Notes under the pieces: generated by a model
What the model saw: only the letters and a program-made list of their open reading frames with translations
What the model was told of the DNA's origin: nothing
Database searches by the model: none
Assembly: GCA_964244495.1 (NCBI GenBank)
Contig: CAXTIU010000004.1
Location: 62,001-126,000, forward strand
Source of the DNA: RH-AL1 sp964244495
Lineage (GTDB): Bacteria > Pseudomonadota > Alphaproteobacteria > Rhizobiales > Beijerinckiaceae
DNA: 64,000 bases
Direction: 5' to 3'
Position numbers and translations under genes: made by a program
Shown here: in pieces, positions 1 to 9,247 of the stretch
Layout of the letters: every line of letters starts with the position of its first letter
Numbering within the stretch: the stretch's first letter is position 1

Positions 1-902
1 CGATCTTCTCCGGCGGACTGGAGCGCGACCCCGACGCGTTCATGGCGGCGATGGGCCAGTTCTTCACGTCGGTCGGCACCCTGGACCCGGCCGACCTGCT
101 CGACTTCCCCGACTGGGTGCCGCGCATCGCGCAGATCCGCAGCCGGCCGGCGATCAAGTTCTTCGAGGAGGCGGTCGACGCCATCATCGAACGGCGCAAG
201 GCGTTGCTCGCGTCCGGCGCCGCGGCGCCCGAGGACCTCCTGACCTTGCTGCTCAAGGCGTCCGACCCGCTGACCGGCACGGGGCTCTCCGACGACGAGG
301 TGCGCGCCAACATCATCACCTTCATCGGGGCAGGCCACGAGACCACCGCGAACGCGCTGACGTGGTCGCTCTTCCTCCTGTCCCTGTCGCCGGAATGGCG
401 CGAGCGTCTGGGCGCCGAGGCGGACCGCGCCCTCGACGGGCCGCCGGAGACGGCGGCCGAGCGCCTCGTCGAGACGCGCGCGGTGATCGAGGAGGCGATG
501 CGCCTCTACCCGCCGGTGGCGAGCCTGAGCCGCGAGGCGATCGGCCCGGACGACCTTTGCGGCCGGCGCATCCGCAAGGGCGCGCTGATCATCGTCTCGC
601 CCTACGTCCTCCATCGCCACAAGCGGCTGTGGGACGATCCCGACGCGTTCGATCCCACCCGCTTCCTACCGGGCGAACGCGAGAAAATCGACCGCTTCAG
701 CTACCTCCCCTTCGGCGTGGGGCCGCGCGTGTGCATCGGCGCCACCTTCTCGCTTCAGGAAGCCGTCATCATCCTCGCCTCGGTCATGCGGCGCTTCGAG
801 CTGACGCCGGTGGACGGTTTCGCCGTCGTGCCGGTGCAGCGCATCACGCTGAGACCGCGCGACGGCATGAAGCTGGAGCTGCGCCGCCGGCGGGGAAGCT
901 AG
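1..902 (+). CDS. Cytochrome P450, C-terminal part (5' end outside window)
   Basis: The frame is open from the window edge, so the N-terminus is missing. The first visible residues are IFSGGLERDP, and the first internal ATG at 42 is not the true start. Family hallmarks are present in order: the I-helix oxygen-activation motif AGHETT, the K-helix ExxR (EEAMR), and the haem-ligand loop FGVGPRVCIG with the proximal cysteine. The protein is therefore a haem monooxygenase and looks soluble in the visible part. The substrate cannot be told from the sequence. The stop is followed by about 200 bases without a gene, then a convergent pseudouridine synthase. Confidence 0.93.
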   Translation, partial: IFSGGLERDPDAFMAAMGQFFTSVGTLDPADLLDFPDWVPRIAQIRSRPAIKFFEEAVDAIIERRKALLASGAAAPEDLLTLLLKASDPLTGTGLSDDEVRANIITFIGAGHETTANALTWSLFLLSLSPEWRERLGAEADRALDGPPETAAERLVETRAVIEEAMRLYPPVASLSREAIGPDDLCGRRIRKGALIIVSPYVLHRHKRLWDDPDAFDPTRFLPGEREKIDRFSYLPFGVGPRVCIGATFSLQEAVIILASVMRRFELTPVDGFAVVPVQRITLRPRDGMKLELRRRRGS

Positions 903-1103
903 CACGCGCCAAAATATGTTCGATCCACACATTCATGCGTCAGCTGCGTCATGCGTCATCTTCGAAAAGGACCAAGGCCGCCTCAGCCGGGGTTTGATAG
1001 GTAGCGATACCTTAGGGCCGCGTCCCCTCGGCCGCAAGCCTGGGCGGCCGGGTCGGCTCCTCGCCGACCGGACCACGCCGCGCCCACCACGCGGTCCGAT
1101 GTT

Positions 1104-1871
1104 TCAGCGCATCGGCGCCGAAGGCGGAGTCGGGTCCATGCCCTCGAACGTCCCGACCCCCAGGGCTTCGAGCGCCCGGAGCATGTGGGAGGGAACCGGA
1201 GCCTCCACCGCGATCGCCGGCGCCGTCCTGGACAGCGGGACGACGATCGCGCGGGCGTGGAGATGCAGGGGTCCCGCGCCGTTGCCGTAGATCGGGTCGC
1301 CGACGATCGGCCAGCCCAGCGCCGCGCAATGGACCCGGAGCTGGTGGGTGCGGCCGGTCAGCGGCTGCAACGCCATCGCCGCCCGCCCGCCGCCGCGCGC
1401 GAGCACCGTGTAGCGCGTCCGCGCCGGCTGACCGGCGGGATCGACCTTCATCCACCAGCCGCGCGCGGCGTCGAGGCGCCCGAGCGGCAGGTCGATCAGG
1501 CCCTCGTCGTCGCGTGGCTCGCCTTCGACGACCGCCCAGTAGGTCTTGGCGATCCTGCCCTGCTTGAACAGGAGGCCGAGCTTCTCCAACGCCTTGCGAT
1601 GACGGCCGAGCACCAGGCAGCCCGACGTGTCGCGATCGAGGCGGTGCGCCAGCGCGGGGTTGCGCGGCAGCCCGAAGCGCAGGCCGCCGAACAAGGCTTC
1701 GAGGTTCGCGCCGCCCTTCGGACCCTGGTGCACGGCGATGCCGGCCGGCTTGTCCAGCACCAGCATCAGCCCGTCGCGGTACAGGAGGCGCCCCGCCACC
1801 GCAGCCTCGTCCCAGGTTTGGCCATCGGGGATGGCGCCGTTCAAGGTTTCGTTGTCACGTTCCGCCGGCAT
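1104..1871 (-). CDS. RluA-family RNA pseudouridine synthase
   Basis: The product is 255 residues. It isomerises uridine to pseudouridine in rRNA or tRNA. The catalytic motif HRLDRDTSG, with its invariant Asp, is near residue 78. The family motif GRTHQLRVH and the GDPIYG segment follow. There is no N-terminal S4 domain, so it resembles the short RluA/TruC group rather than RluC or RluD. The target site cannot be assigned. It is convergent with the P450 and divergent from the lptM-lysA group. Confidence 0.88.
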   Translation of the reverse strand: MPAERDNETLNGAIPDGQTWDEAAVAGRLLYRDGLMLVLDKPAGIAVHQGPKGGANLEALFGGLRFGLPRNPALAHRLDRDTSGCLVLGRHRKALEKLGLLFKQGRIAKTYWAVVEGEPRDDEGLIDLPLGRLDAARGWWMKVDPAGQPARTRYTVLARGGGRAAMALQPLTGRTHQLRVHCAALGWPIVGDPIYGNGAGPLHLHARAIVVPLSRTAPAIAVEAPVPSHMLRALEALGVGTFEGMDPTPPSAPMR

Positions 1872-1936
1872 CGCTCCACCGCGTCTTCGCTCCGGCCCAT
1901 GAATCCGCTATAGCTTGCGCCGACCGGAGTTTCCCC

Positions 1937-2272
1937 TTGGGCCACGTCACCCGTTTCCGCCTCGCGTTCCTCGCCTTGGGTCTGCTGGCCCTGCCGCTCG
2001 GCGGGTGCGGCCGGCGCGGCCCGCTCGAACTGCCGGCGGGCGCGCCGAGCGGCCAGACGCCGGCCGCCGCCGAGGCGCAGCAGGATCGCGTCCTCAACGA
2101 CGGGGCCGCGCCCGGCCTGATCCAGAGCCGCGACCAGGTCCTCGAACCGACGCCGGCCGCCCAGGCGCAGCAGTTGGCGGCGCGCGCGTCGAGCCCGGTC
2201 GCGCCCCGCGCCATCAACGCGCCACCGGGCGAGAAGCGAGGCACCTTCTTCCTCGATCCCCTGCTTCAATAA
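1937..2272 (+). CDS. lptM: LptM-like LPS translocon maturation lipoprotein
   Basis: This is a small lipoprotein of 111 residues. A hydrophobic signal (LAFLALGLLALPLGG) ends in a lipobox whose Cys is followed by GRRGPLELP, which matches the CGxxGPL signature of the LptM/YifL family. In E. coli, LptM assists oxidative maturation of LptD. The rest of the chain is Ala/Pro/Gln-rich and probably disordered. I chose TTG 1937 because CGGAG lies about seven bases upstream. The gene sits 17 bases before lysA, an arrangement typical of Hyphomicrobiales. Confidence 0.75.
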   Translation: MGHVTRFRLAFLALGLLALPLGGCGRRGPLELPAGAPSGQTPAAAEAQQDRVLNDGAAPGLIQSRDQVLEPTPAAQAQQLAARASSPVAPRAINAPPGEKRGTFFLDPLLQ

Positions 2273-2289
2273 GAACCAAGTCACGGACC

Positions 2290-3573
2290 ATGCACCATTT
2301 CGCCATGCGCGAGGGCGTCCTGCACGCCGAGGACGTCGACCTGTCCGCCTTGGCGGACCGGGTCGGCACGCCGTTCTACTGCTACTCCACCGCGACGATC
2401 GTGCGGCATTATCGCGTGTTCAAGGACGCCTTCGCCGGCCTCGACACCCTGGTCTGCTACGCGATGAAGGCCAATTCCAACCAGGCGGTGCTGACGACGC
2501 TGGCCCGCGAGGGCGCCGGCATGGACGTCGTCTCGGGCGGCGAGCTGCGGCGCGCGCTCGCCGCCGGCGTCCCGGGCGAACGGATCACCTTCTCCGGCGT
2601 GGGTAAGACGGAAGCCGAGATCCTCGCCGCGCTCGACGCCGACATCCTGTGCTTCAACGTCGAATCGGAGGCGGAACTCGCGACCCTGTCGCGCCTCGCG
2701 CGCGCGCGGGGCGCCACGGCGCGGATCGCCCTGCGCGTCAATCCCGACGTCGACGCGCGGACCCACGCCAAGATCGCGACCGGCAAGGCGGAGAACAAGT
2801 TCGGCATCCCCATCGCGCGCGCCCGCGCCGTCTACGCCGCCGCCGCGCGCTTGGCCGGCATCAGGGTGACCGGCGTCGACATGCACATCGGTTCGCAGAT
2901 CACCGACCTCCGACCTTTCGACGACGCCTTCGCCATCCTCGCCGGCTTCCTCGACCAGTTGCTGGCGGACGGTCACGCCATCGCCCACGTCGACCTCGGC
3001 GGCGGCCTTGGCATCCCCTACCAGCCGGATGACCATCCCGACACCTACCGACCCGAGCGCTACGCGGCAATCGTCGCCGCGCGGCTCGGGCGCTTCGGGC
3101 TGCCCCTCATCTTCGAGCCGGGCCGGCTGATCATGGGCAACGCCGGGGTGCTGGTGACGAGCGTGATCCTGGTGAAGCCCGGCGAGGCCAAGACCTTCGT
3201 CGTGGTCGACGCGGCGATGAACGACCTGATCCGCCCGACGCTCTACGAGGCCCACCACGAGATCGTGCCGCTTCGCGCGCCCGACCCCGCGTGTCCGCCC
3301 GCCCCCGGCGGCGCGCCGGTCGACGTCGTCGGCCCGGTCTGCGAGACCGGCGACTACCTGGCGCAGGGCCGCGCCATGGCGGTCCCCGCGCCCGGCGACC
3401 GGCTCGCCCTGATGTCGGCCGGGGCCTACGGCGCCGTGCAGGCCGGGACCTACAATACCCGGCTCCTGGTCCCCGAGGTCATGGTGCGCGGGGCCGACTA
3501 CGGCGTCGTGAGGCCGCGTCCGACCTACGAAGACTTGATCGGGCTCGACAAACTTCCGGCGTGGTTGCGATAA
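2290..3573 (+). CDS. lysA: Diaminopimelate decarboxylase
   Basis: This enzyme of 427 residues decarboxylates meso-diaminopimelate to L-lysine using PLP, the last step of lysine synthesis. The Schiff-base lysine is in YAMKANSN. HIGSQI, the glycine-rich LGGGLGIPY, EPGR and CETGDYLAQGR form the expected cofactor, substrate and dimer-interface motifs in order. ATG 2290 (MHHFAMREG) matches the usual start of rhizobial LysA. The open frame continues upstream only through lptM sequence. The Shine-Dalgarno site is weak, which suits coupling to lptM. A TIGR02302 gene follows 45 bases later. Confidence 0.95.
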   Translation: MHHFAMREGVLHAEDVDLSALADRVGTPFYCYSTATIVRHYRVFKDAFAGLDTLVCYAMKANSNQAVLTTLAREGAGMDVVSGGELRRALAAGVPGERITFSGVGKTEAEILAALDADILCFNVESEAELATLSRLARARGATARIALRVNPDVDARTHAKIATGKAENKFGIPIARARAVYAAAARLAGIRVTGVDMHIGSQITDLRPFDDAFAILAGFLDQLLADGHAIAHVDLGGGLGIPYQPDDHPDTYRPERYAAIVAARLGRFGLPLIFEPGRLIMGNAGVLVTSVILVKPGEAKTFVVVDAAMNDLIRPTLYEAHHEIVPLRAPDPACPPAPGGAPVDVVGPVCETGDYLAQGRAMAVPAPGDRLALMSAGAYGAVQAGTYNTRLLVPEVMVRGADYGVVRPRPTYEDLIGLDKLPAWLR

Positions 3574-3618
3574 CACTGGCTGGGCCGCCGCCCCGGTGAC
3601 GGCGGCTGGAGTGCCCGC

Positions 3619-6423
3619 GTGAGCGATCCCGCCGACAAGCGTCCCAAAGACCCGCGTTCCCCGGCGACCGCGCCCGCCCCGCGAAGCGCGTCCGCGCGGC
3701 GCCTGTCGCTGCTCGTGCGCCTCGCCACCGCCGCCGACCTGTGGGAGCGGGCTTGGCGCGCGCTCATCCCGCCGCTCGTCGTCGTCGGCCTGTTCCTGTG
3801 CGTGTCGTGGCTGGGCGTCTGGCTCGACGTGCCCCACCTCGCCCGGCAGATCGGGGTGATCGGCTTCGGCCTCCTCCTCCTCGCCTCGTGCCACGGTTGG
3901 CTGCGCGTGAGGCGCTTGTCGCGCCGGGACGCCCTCAGGCGCATCGACAAGGCGTCCGGGCTCGGCCACAGCCCGGCCTCGCTGCTCGAGGACGCGCTCG
4001 CCGATCCGGGCCGCGATCCGGCGACGGACGCGCTCTGGGCGCTCCACAAGCGCCGGGCGGAGGCGGCGGTGGCGACGCTCAAGGCGGGGCGCCCCTCGCC
4101 CCGCGCCGTCGACCTCGATCGGTTCGCCTTGCGCGGCGGCATCCTCGCGGCCCTCCTCGCCTGCGCCGTGATCGCCGGGCCGCAGCGCTACGCCCGCGTC
4201 GCGGCGGCGTTCGACTTCGCCACGACATCCGTCAGCGGCACCAGCACCCGCCTCGACGCGTGGATCGATCCGCCGCCCTACACCGGCAAGGCGCCCGTGC
4301 TGCTCGACCTCGCCTCCGCGAACGCGCGTGACGCCGCCCATCCGCAGCGGCTGGCGGCGCCGGCCGGCTCCGTGGTGGTGATCCGATCCTCCGGCGGAGC
4401 CCCCGTCGCCATCGAGACGAGCGGGCCGCTGCTGCCCCCCGCCGTGCCGAAGGACCCCGCCGCGGCGCCGGGGCTGGAGGGGGGCGACAAGGCGCCGTCC
4501 GTGCCGGGCGAGGCCGAGAGCCGGTTGGTGCTCCACGGCGACGGCCGGCTGACCTTGCGCCAGAACGGTCGCTTGCGCGGGGTCGTCGATCTCGTCGCGG
4601 TTCCCGACAGGCCGCCCAAGATCATGCTGCGCGAGGTTCCCAAGGCCAATGCCAGGGGCTCGCTGACGCTCGCCTACAGCCTGAGCGACGACTACGGCGT
4701 CGCGAGCGCGGAGGCGCTGCTCGCCCATCCCGCGATCGACGGGGCGGCCAGCGAGGCCAAGCCCTTGGTCGCGGCGCCGAAGGTGCCGCTCGCCGTGCCG
4801 GGCGTCACCAACGGCCTCGGCGATGGCGAGACCACCGCCGACCTGTCGGACAGCCCGTGGGCCGGCGCGCAGGTGGAGATGACCCTGGTGGCGCGCGACG
4901 AAGGCGGCAACGAGGGCCGCAGCGAGCCGGTCACGTTGACCCTGCCGCAGAAGCCCTTCGCCAACCCGCTCGCCCGCGCCCTGGTCGAGCAGCGGCGCGA
5001 CCTCGTGCTCAACCCCGGCCGCCGCGCCGACGTGGGCGCGGCCCTCGACGCCCTCACCGTGGCACCCGATGCCTTCGGCACGACCGCCTCCGTCTACCTC
5101 GCGCTGCGCTTCGCCGCCGAAAGCCTCGCCCACGCGCGGACCGACGATCAGCTCGTCGCGGTGGCCGACTTCCTCTGGGACATGGCGCTGCAGCTGGAGA
5201 ACGGCGACCTGTCCGACGCCGAGAAGGCGCTGCGCAACGCCGAGAAGGACCTGCGCGACGCGATCGAGCGCCACGCGCCCGACGCCGAGATCCAGAAGCT
5301 GACGGAAACCCTGCAGGCGGCGATGAACACCTTCCTCAAGGAGTTGGCCCAGCAGCAGAAGGACGGGGATCAGCAGCAGGCCGAGGACGGCAGCGGCAGG
5401 CCCTCCAAGTCCATCAGTCCCAAGGATCTGCAGAGGCTCATCGACAGGCTCAAGGAGCAGGCCCGCTCCGGCAACCGCGAGGAGGCCAGGAAGGCGCTCG
5501 ACGAGCTGCAGGACGTGCTCGAGAACCTGAAAACCGCCAAGCGGCAGAAGCCCGACCCGCAGTCGCGGGCCATGGCCGAGGGGCTCAACCAGCTCGACCA
5601 GGCCATGCGCGACCAGCAGGACCTGCGCGACGAGACCTTCAAGAAGGATCAGCAGGGGCAGGATCAGCAGGGGCAGGGCGAGCAGGGGCAGGGCGAGCAG
5701 GGACAGGGCGGCGACGGCGAACGGGACGGCCGGATGCCCGCCGGCCGAGGCATGGGGCAGCGGCCCGGCCAACGATCGCAGGGGCCGCAGGGCGGAGGGC
5801 AGCAGGGCCAAGGGCAACAGGGTCAAGCGCAACAGGGGCAGGGACAGCCGGGGCAGGGGCAGCCGGGGCAGGGGCAGCCGGGACAGGGGCAGCCGGGACA
5901 GGGGCAGCCGGGACAGGGGCAGCAGAGTCTCGGCCAGCGCCAGCAGGCGCTGCGTGACCGGCTCGCCGCCATCCAGAAGAAGTTGAAGCAGGTCGGCAAG
6001 GGCGAGTCGTCGCTCGACGAGGCCGGTCAGGCGATGCGCGACGCGGAGCAGGCGCTGGGACAAGGCGAGGGGTCGGGCGAGCAGGCGGTGGACGCCCAGG
6101 GACGCGCGCTCGACGCGATGCGCAAGGGCGCCAAGAAGCTCGCCGACGCGATGAGCAAGCAGGGCGAGGGCGAGGGGCAGGCCGACGCCGACGGCGAGGG
6201 TGGCCAGGGTTCGCAGGGCGGCGACCGGAACGGCGACGCCGATCCGCTGGGGCGACCGCGGGGTGGGACCTCCGTCACCTCGAACTCGCGTTTCGATCCG
6301 CTCGGCGTGCCCGCCGCCCAGCGCGCCTCCCGCGTGCTCGAGGAACTGCGGCGTCGCCTCGCCGATCCGGCCCGCGCGCGAGGGGAGATCGACTACCTCG
6401 AGCGCCTGCTGCGGTCCTACTGA
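3619..6423 (+). CDS. TIGR02302 (DUF4175) membrane protein with Gln/Gly-rich repeats
   Basis: This large protein of 934 residues belongs to the TIGR02302/DUF4175 family, whose function is unknown. Two or three membrane segments lie in the first 190 residues (LIPPLVVVGLFLCVSW, GVIGFGLLLLASC, GILAALLACAVIAG). A periplasmic-looking Ala/Pro-rich middle follows, then a long charged helical region rich in Gln, Lys and Glu. Residues from about 675 to 775 are low complexity, including several GQGQP units. The C-terminal 50 residues (RFDPLGVP..LLRSY) look conserved and ordered. The start is GTG 3619 with GGCTGGAG upstream. The position after lysA is conserved in this lineage. Confidence 0.85.
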   Translation: MSDPADKRPKDPRSPATAPAPRSASARRLSLLVRLATAADLWERAWRALIPPLVVVGLFLCVSWLGVWLDVPHLARQIGVIGFGLLLLASCHGWLRVRRLSRRDALRRIDKASGLGHSPASLLEDALADPGRDPATDALWALHKRRAEAAVATLKAGRPSPRAVDLDRFALRGGILAALLACAVIAGPQRYARVAAAFDFATTSVSGTSTRLDAWIDPPPYTGKAPVLLDLASANARDAAHPQRLAAPAGSVVVIRSSGGAPVAIETSGPLLPPAVPKDPAAAPGLEGGDKAPSVPGEAESRLVLHGDGRLTLRQNGRLRGVVDLVAVPDRPPKIMLREVPKANARGSLTLAYSLSDDYGVASAEALLAHPAIDGAASEAKPLVAAPKVPLAVPGVTNGLGDGETTADLSDSPWAGAQVEMTLVARDEGGNEGRSEPVTLTLPQKPFANPLARALVEQRRDLVLNPGRRADVGAALDALTVAPDAFGTTASVYLALRFAAESLAHARTDDQLVAVADFLWDMALQLENGDLSDAEKALRNAEKDLRDAIERHAPDAEIQKLTETLQAAMNTFLKELAQQQKDGDQQQAEDGSGRPSKSISPKDLQRLIDRLKEQARSGNREEARKALDELQDVLENLKTAKRQKPDPQSRAMAEGLNQLDQAMRDQQDLRDETFKKDQQGQDQQGQGEQGQGEQGQGGDGERDGRMPAGRGMGQRPGQRSQGPQGGGQQGQGQQGQAQQGQGQPGQGQPGQGQPGQGQPGQGQPGQGQQSLGQRQQALRDRLAAIQKKLKQVGKGESSLDEAGQAMRDAEQALGQGEGSGEQAVDAQGRALDAMRKGAKKLADAMSKQGEGEGQADADGEGGQGSQGGDRNGDADPLGRPRGGTSVTSNSRFDPLGVPAAQRASRVLEELRRRLADPARARGEIDYLERLLRSY
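5831..5925 (+). repeat. Tandem 15-bp GQGQP-coding repeat inside the TIGR02302 gene
   Basis: About six near-identical 15-bp units of the form CAGGGGCAGCCGGGA lie in tandem in the reading frame and encode GQGQP. Because the unit is a multiple of three, gain or loss of copies would change protein length without a frameshift. Confidence 0.85.
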
Positions 6424-6608
6424 GACGCGTCGCGAGCCTGCGGCGCCCTCCCAAGGCCTGCGGCGCTTCGGCTCCCATATCCGGTCCCGGCGGATGAGCG
6501 TCGACGGCGGCCCGCTCCCAGCCGCCTGGGCCGATGGATGGACCTTCGGTGCGTTGCCATCCGCGGCATCATGGGTATCGTTCCGACAGCGTCCACCGAG
6601 GTGAAGCC

Positions 6609-7196
6609 ATGGTCGTCTTGAACCGCATCTATACCAAGACCGGCGATGCCGGCACGACCGCGCTCGGCACCGGGGAGCGGCGCCGCAAGGACGATCTGCG
6701 CATCGAGACCTACGGCACGGTGGACGAGGCCAACAGCGCGATCGGCGTCGCCCGGCTGGCCACCGGCGCTGATCCGGCGCTGGCCGCGCTCGATGCCATG
6801 CTGGCCCGCGTCCAGAACGACCTGTTCGATCTCGGCGGCGACCTTTGCACGCCCGACAAGGGCGAACCGCTGTCCTACGAGCCCCTCCGCATCCTCGACG
6901 CCCAGGTGGAAAGGTTGGAGGGCGACATCGACACGCTGAACGCCGACCTCGCCCCGCTGCGCTCCTTCGTGCTGCCGGCCGGTTCGCCCGCCGCGGCGGC
7001 GCTGCACGTCGCGCGCACGGTGGCGCGCCGCGCCGAGCGCCTCCTCGTCACGCTGGATGCGAAGCCGGACGAGCCGGTCGGCGCCCCGGTGCTCAGATAC
7101 CTCAACCGGTTGTCCGACTTCCTGTTCGTCGCCGCCCGCTACGCCAATCACCACGGGCCGGGCGATGTCCTGTGGGTGCCGGGCAAGTTCCGCTAG
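6609..7196 (+). CDS. pduO: PduO-type ATP:cob(I)alamin adenosyltransferase
   Basis: The product is 195 residues. It transfers the adenosyl group of ATP to cob(I)alamin to form coenzyme B12. The N-terminal TKTGDAGTTALGTGERRRKDD is the P-loop-like ATP site of the PduO family, and RTVARRAER near residue 135 is the second conserved motif. ATG 6609 is preceded by AGGTGAAG at a good distance. The frame is open further upstream, but that extension does not look like protein. Gene position next to etf fits B12-dependent carbon metabolism only loosely. Confidence 0.92.
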   Translation: MVVLNRIYTKTGDAGTTALGTGERRRKDDLRIETYGTVDEANSAIGVARLATGADPALAALDAMLARVQNDLFDLGGDLCTPDKGEPLSYEPLRILDAQVERLEGDIDTLNADLAPLRSFVLPAGSPAAAALHVARTVARRAERLLVTLDAKPDEPVGAPVLRYLNRLSDFLFVAARYANHHGPGDVLWVPGKFR

Positions 7197-7242
7197 GCGT
7201 CGCCGCCCCGGATGCTCGCGCCGGATCCAGGGTGAACGGGCC

Positions 7243-7342
7243 ACATTGACGTGCCCGCGTTGACTTGCCCGCGTTGACTTGCGTTTGTGGCGTGACTACG
7301 AATTTCGCGTGATTTGAATTCGCGTGACTTGACGTGATTTGG
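7243..7342 (+). repeat. Short direct repeats upstream of etfB
   Basis: The 14-mer CCCGCGTTGACTTG occurs twice back to back at 7254-7267 and 7268-7281. It is followed by degenerate relatives (CGCGTGATTTG, CGCGTGACTTG, GACGTGATTTGG). The block is more AT-rich than its surroundings, lies in the gap before etfB, and contains TTGACT hexamers that could act as -35 elements. Confidence 0.6.
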
Positions 7343-7424
7343 CATGCGCGCGACCTCGGTGCCCGACCGGAGCCGGCCAGGTCGGACCTGACATGCCAAG
7401 CCGTATGGGGTGGAGCGAGCCGTT

Positions 7425-8174
7425 TTGAAAATCCTGGTGCCCGTCAAGCGGGTGGTGGACTACAACGTCAAGATCCGGGTGAAGGCGGACGGGTCCGGGG
7501 TCGATCTCGCCGGCGTCAAGATGGCGATGAACCCTTTCGACGAGATCGCCGTGGAGGAGGCGCTCCGGCTGCGCGAGGCCGGCACGGCCACGGAGGTCGT
7601 CGTGGTGTCGATCGGGGCGCAACAGGCGACCGAAACGCTCCGCAACGCGCTCGCCATGGGCGCCGACCGCGGCATCCTGATCAAGGTCGATGGTCCCGTC
7701 GAGCCTCTGGCCGTCGCCAAGATCCTGAAGGGCGTGGTCGAGCAGGAGCAGCCGGCGCTGGTGATCCTCGGCAAGCAGGCGATCGACGACGATTGCAACC
7801 AGACCGGCCAGATGCTCGGCGCCCTGCTCGGGTGGGGGCAGGGCACCTACGCGTCCAAGGTCGCCGTCTCGGGCGAGAGCGTCACCGTCACCCGCGAGGT
7901 CGACGGCGGCGCCCAAACCGTGACGCTCAAGCTGCCGGCGATCATCACCACCGATCTCCGGCTCAACGAGCCGCGCTACGCCTCGCTGCCCAACATCATG
8001 AAGGCCAAGAAGAAGCCGATCGCCGAGACGACGCCCGACGCCTACGGGGTCGACGTCGCCCCGCGCCTGACCATCCTGAAGACCGCCGAGCCCACGGTGC
8101 GTTCGGCCGGCGTGAAGGTGACCGATGTCGCCGACCTCGTCGGCAAGCTCGACACGATCGGAGTCCTGTCATGA
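7425..8174 (+). CDS. etfB: Electron transfer flavoprotein beta subunit
   Basis: The product is 249 residues, the normal EtfB length. It pairs with EtfA to accept electrons from acyl-CoA and related dehydrogenases and passes them to ETF:quinone oxidoreductase. Typical features are MKILVPVKRVVDYNVKIR, MNPFDEIAVEEALR, the AMP-site GKQAIDDD, and LPAIITTDLRLNEPRY. TTG 7425 gives the canonical N-terminus and has GGAGCG seven bases upstream. GTG 7410 is an alternative that adds five residues. The stop overlaps the etfA start as ATGA. Confidence 0.95.
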   Translation: MKILVPVKRVVDYNVKIRVKADGSGVDLAGVKMAMNPFDEIAVEEALRLREAGTATEVVVVSIGAQQATETLRNALAMGADRGILIKVDGPVEPLAVAKILKGVVEQEQPALVILGKQAIDDDCNQTGQMLGALLGWGQGTYASKVAVSGESVTVTREVDGGAQTVTLKLPAIITTDLRLNEPRYASLPNIMKAKKKPIAETTPDAYGVDVAPRLTILKTAEPTVRSAGVKVTDVADLVGKLDTIGVLS

Positions 8175-9121
8175 CCACCTTGCTCTTCGCGGACGTCGCC
8201 AACGGCAAGCTCGGCGACCTCACCGCCAAGGCGATGACCGCGGCGCTCGCAGTCGGCGCGCCGGTGCACGTGCTCGTCGCCGGCGCCGGCATCGAGGCGG
8301 CGGCCGCGCAGGCGGCGAAGATGTCCGGCGTCGACAAGGTGTTGACCGCCGATGCCGAAGCCTACGGGCACGGCCTCGCCGAGCCGCTCGCGGCGTTGCT
8401 GGCGCAGCTCGCCGCCGGCTACGACACGATCATCGCGCCGTCCACCGCCTCCTCGCGCAACATCATGCCGCGCGTCGCCGCCCTGCTCGACGTGATGCAG
8501 CTGTCGGATATCTCGAAGGTGGTGTCGGCCGACACGTTCGAGCGGCCGATCTACGCCGGCAACGCGGTCCAGACGGTCCGCTCGAACGATCCCAAGAGGA
8601 TCGTGACGGTGCGTACCGCCGCCTTCGCCGCGACCGGCGCGAGCGCCCAGGCCGCGCCGGTCGAGCCGGTGGGCGTCGCCGCCGGCGATCCCGGCGTGTC
8701 GCGTTTCGACGGCGACGTGATCGCCACCTCCGAACGGCCGGACCTGACCGGCGCGCGCATCGTGGTCTCGGGCGGCCGCGCCGTCGGCAACGCGGACGGC
8801 TTCGACAAGCTGATCCTGCCGTTGGCCGACACCTTGCACGCGGCGGTCGGGGCCTCGCGCGCGGCGGTCGACGCGGGCTTCGCGCCCAACGACTGGCAGG
8901 TCGGGCAGACCGGCAAGATCGTGGCCCCCGACCTCTACGTGGCGGTCGGCATCTCCGGCGCCATCCAGCATCTCGCCGGCATGAAGGACTCCAAGGTCAT
9001 CGTCGCCATCAACAAGGACGAGGAGGCGCCCATCTTCCAGGTGGCGGACTACGGCCTGGTCGGCGATCTCTTCACGGTCGTGCCGGACCTGACCCAGGCC
9101 TTGGCCAAGAAGATGGATTGA
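8171..9121 (+). CDS. etfA: Electron transfer flavoprotein alpha subunit
   Basis: This FAD-binding ETF subunit has 316 residues. The C-terminal FAD domain is clear: VSGGRAVGNADGF, AVDAGFAPNDWQVGQTGK, LYVAVGISGAIQHLAGM, and INKDEEAPIFQVADYGLVGD. The gene overlaps etfB by four bases, so the subunits are probably translated in step. A 3-hydroxyacyl-CoA dehydrogenase follows after 126 bases, a pairing common in alphaproteobacteria that oxidise fatty or amino acids. Confidence 0.95.
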   Translation: MTTLLFADVANGKLGDLTAKAMTAALAVGAPVHVLVAGAGIEAAAAQAAKMSGVDKVLTADAEAYGHGLAEPLAALLAQLAAGYDTIIAPSTASSRNIMPRVAALLDVMQLSDISKVVSADTFERPIYAGNAVQTVRSNDPKRIVTVRTAAFAATGASAQAAPVEPVGVAAGDPGVSRFDGDVIATSERPDLTGARIVVSGGRAVGNADGFDKLILPLADTLHAAVGASRAAVDAGFAPNDWQVGQTGKIVAPDLYVAVGISGAIQHLAGMKDSKVIVAINKDEEAPIFQVADYGLVGDLFTVVPDLTQALAKKMD

Positions 9122-9247
9122 GGCTTCGTTCGTGGGGCGTCGATCGGGATGGCGGGGGCGGCGGCCGGCGAGGGTCCGGAGCGGGGGGTGTTGAAGTCGC
9201 CGCCGTTTGACGTCATGAATGCTTGAAGTCATGGACGCTCGACAGAC

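Noticed and set aside
5831..5925. Repeat array that might be a CRISPR
   Set aside because: The units are contiguous, in frame and code for GQGQP, with no spacers.
2281..6063. A 1260-codon open frame on the minus strand opposite lysA and the TIGR02302 gene
   Set aside because: It is antisense to two well-supported genes. The translation is low complexity and rich in Leu, Arg and Gly. Long antisense frames are expected at this GC content.
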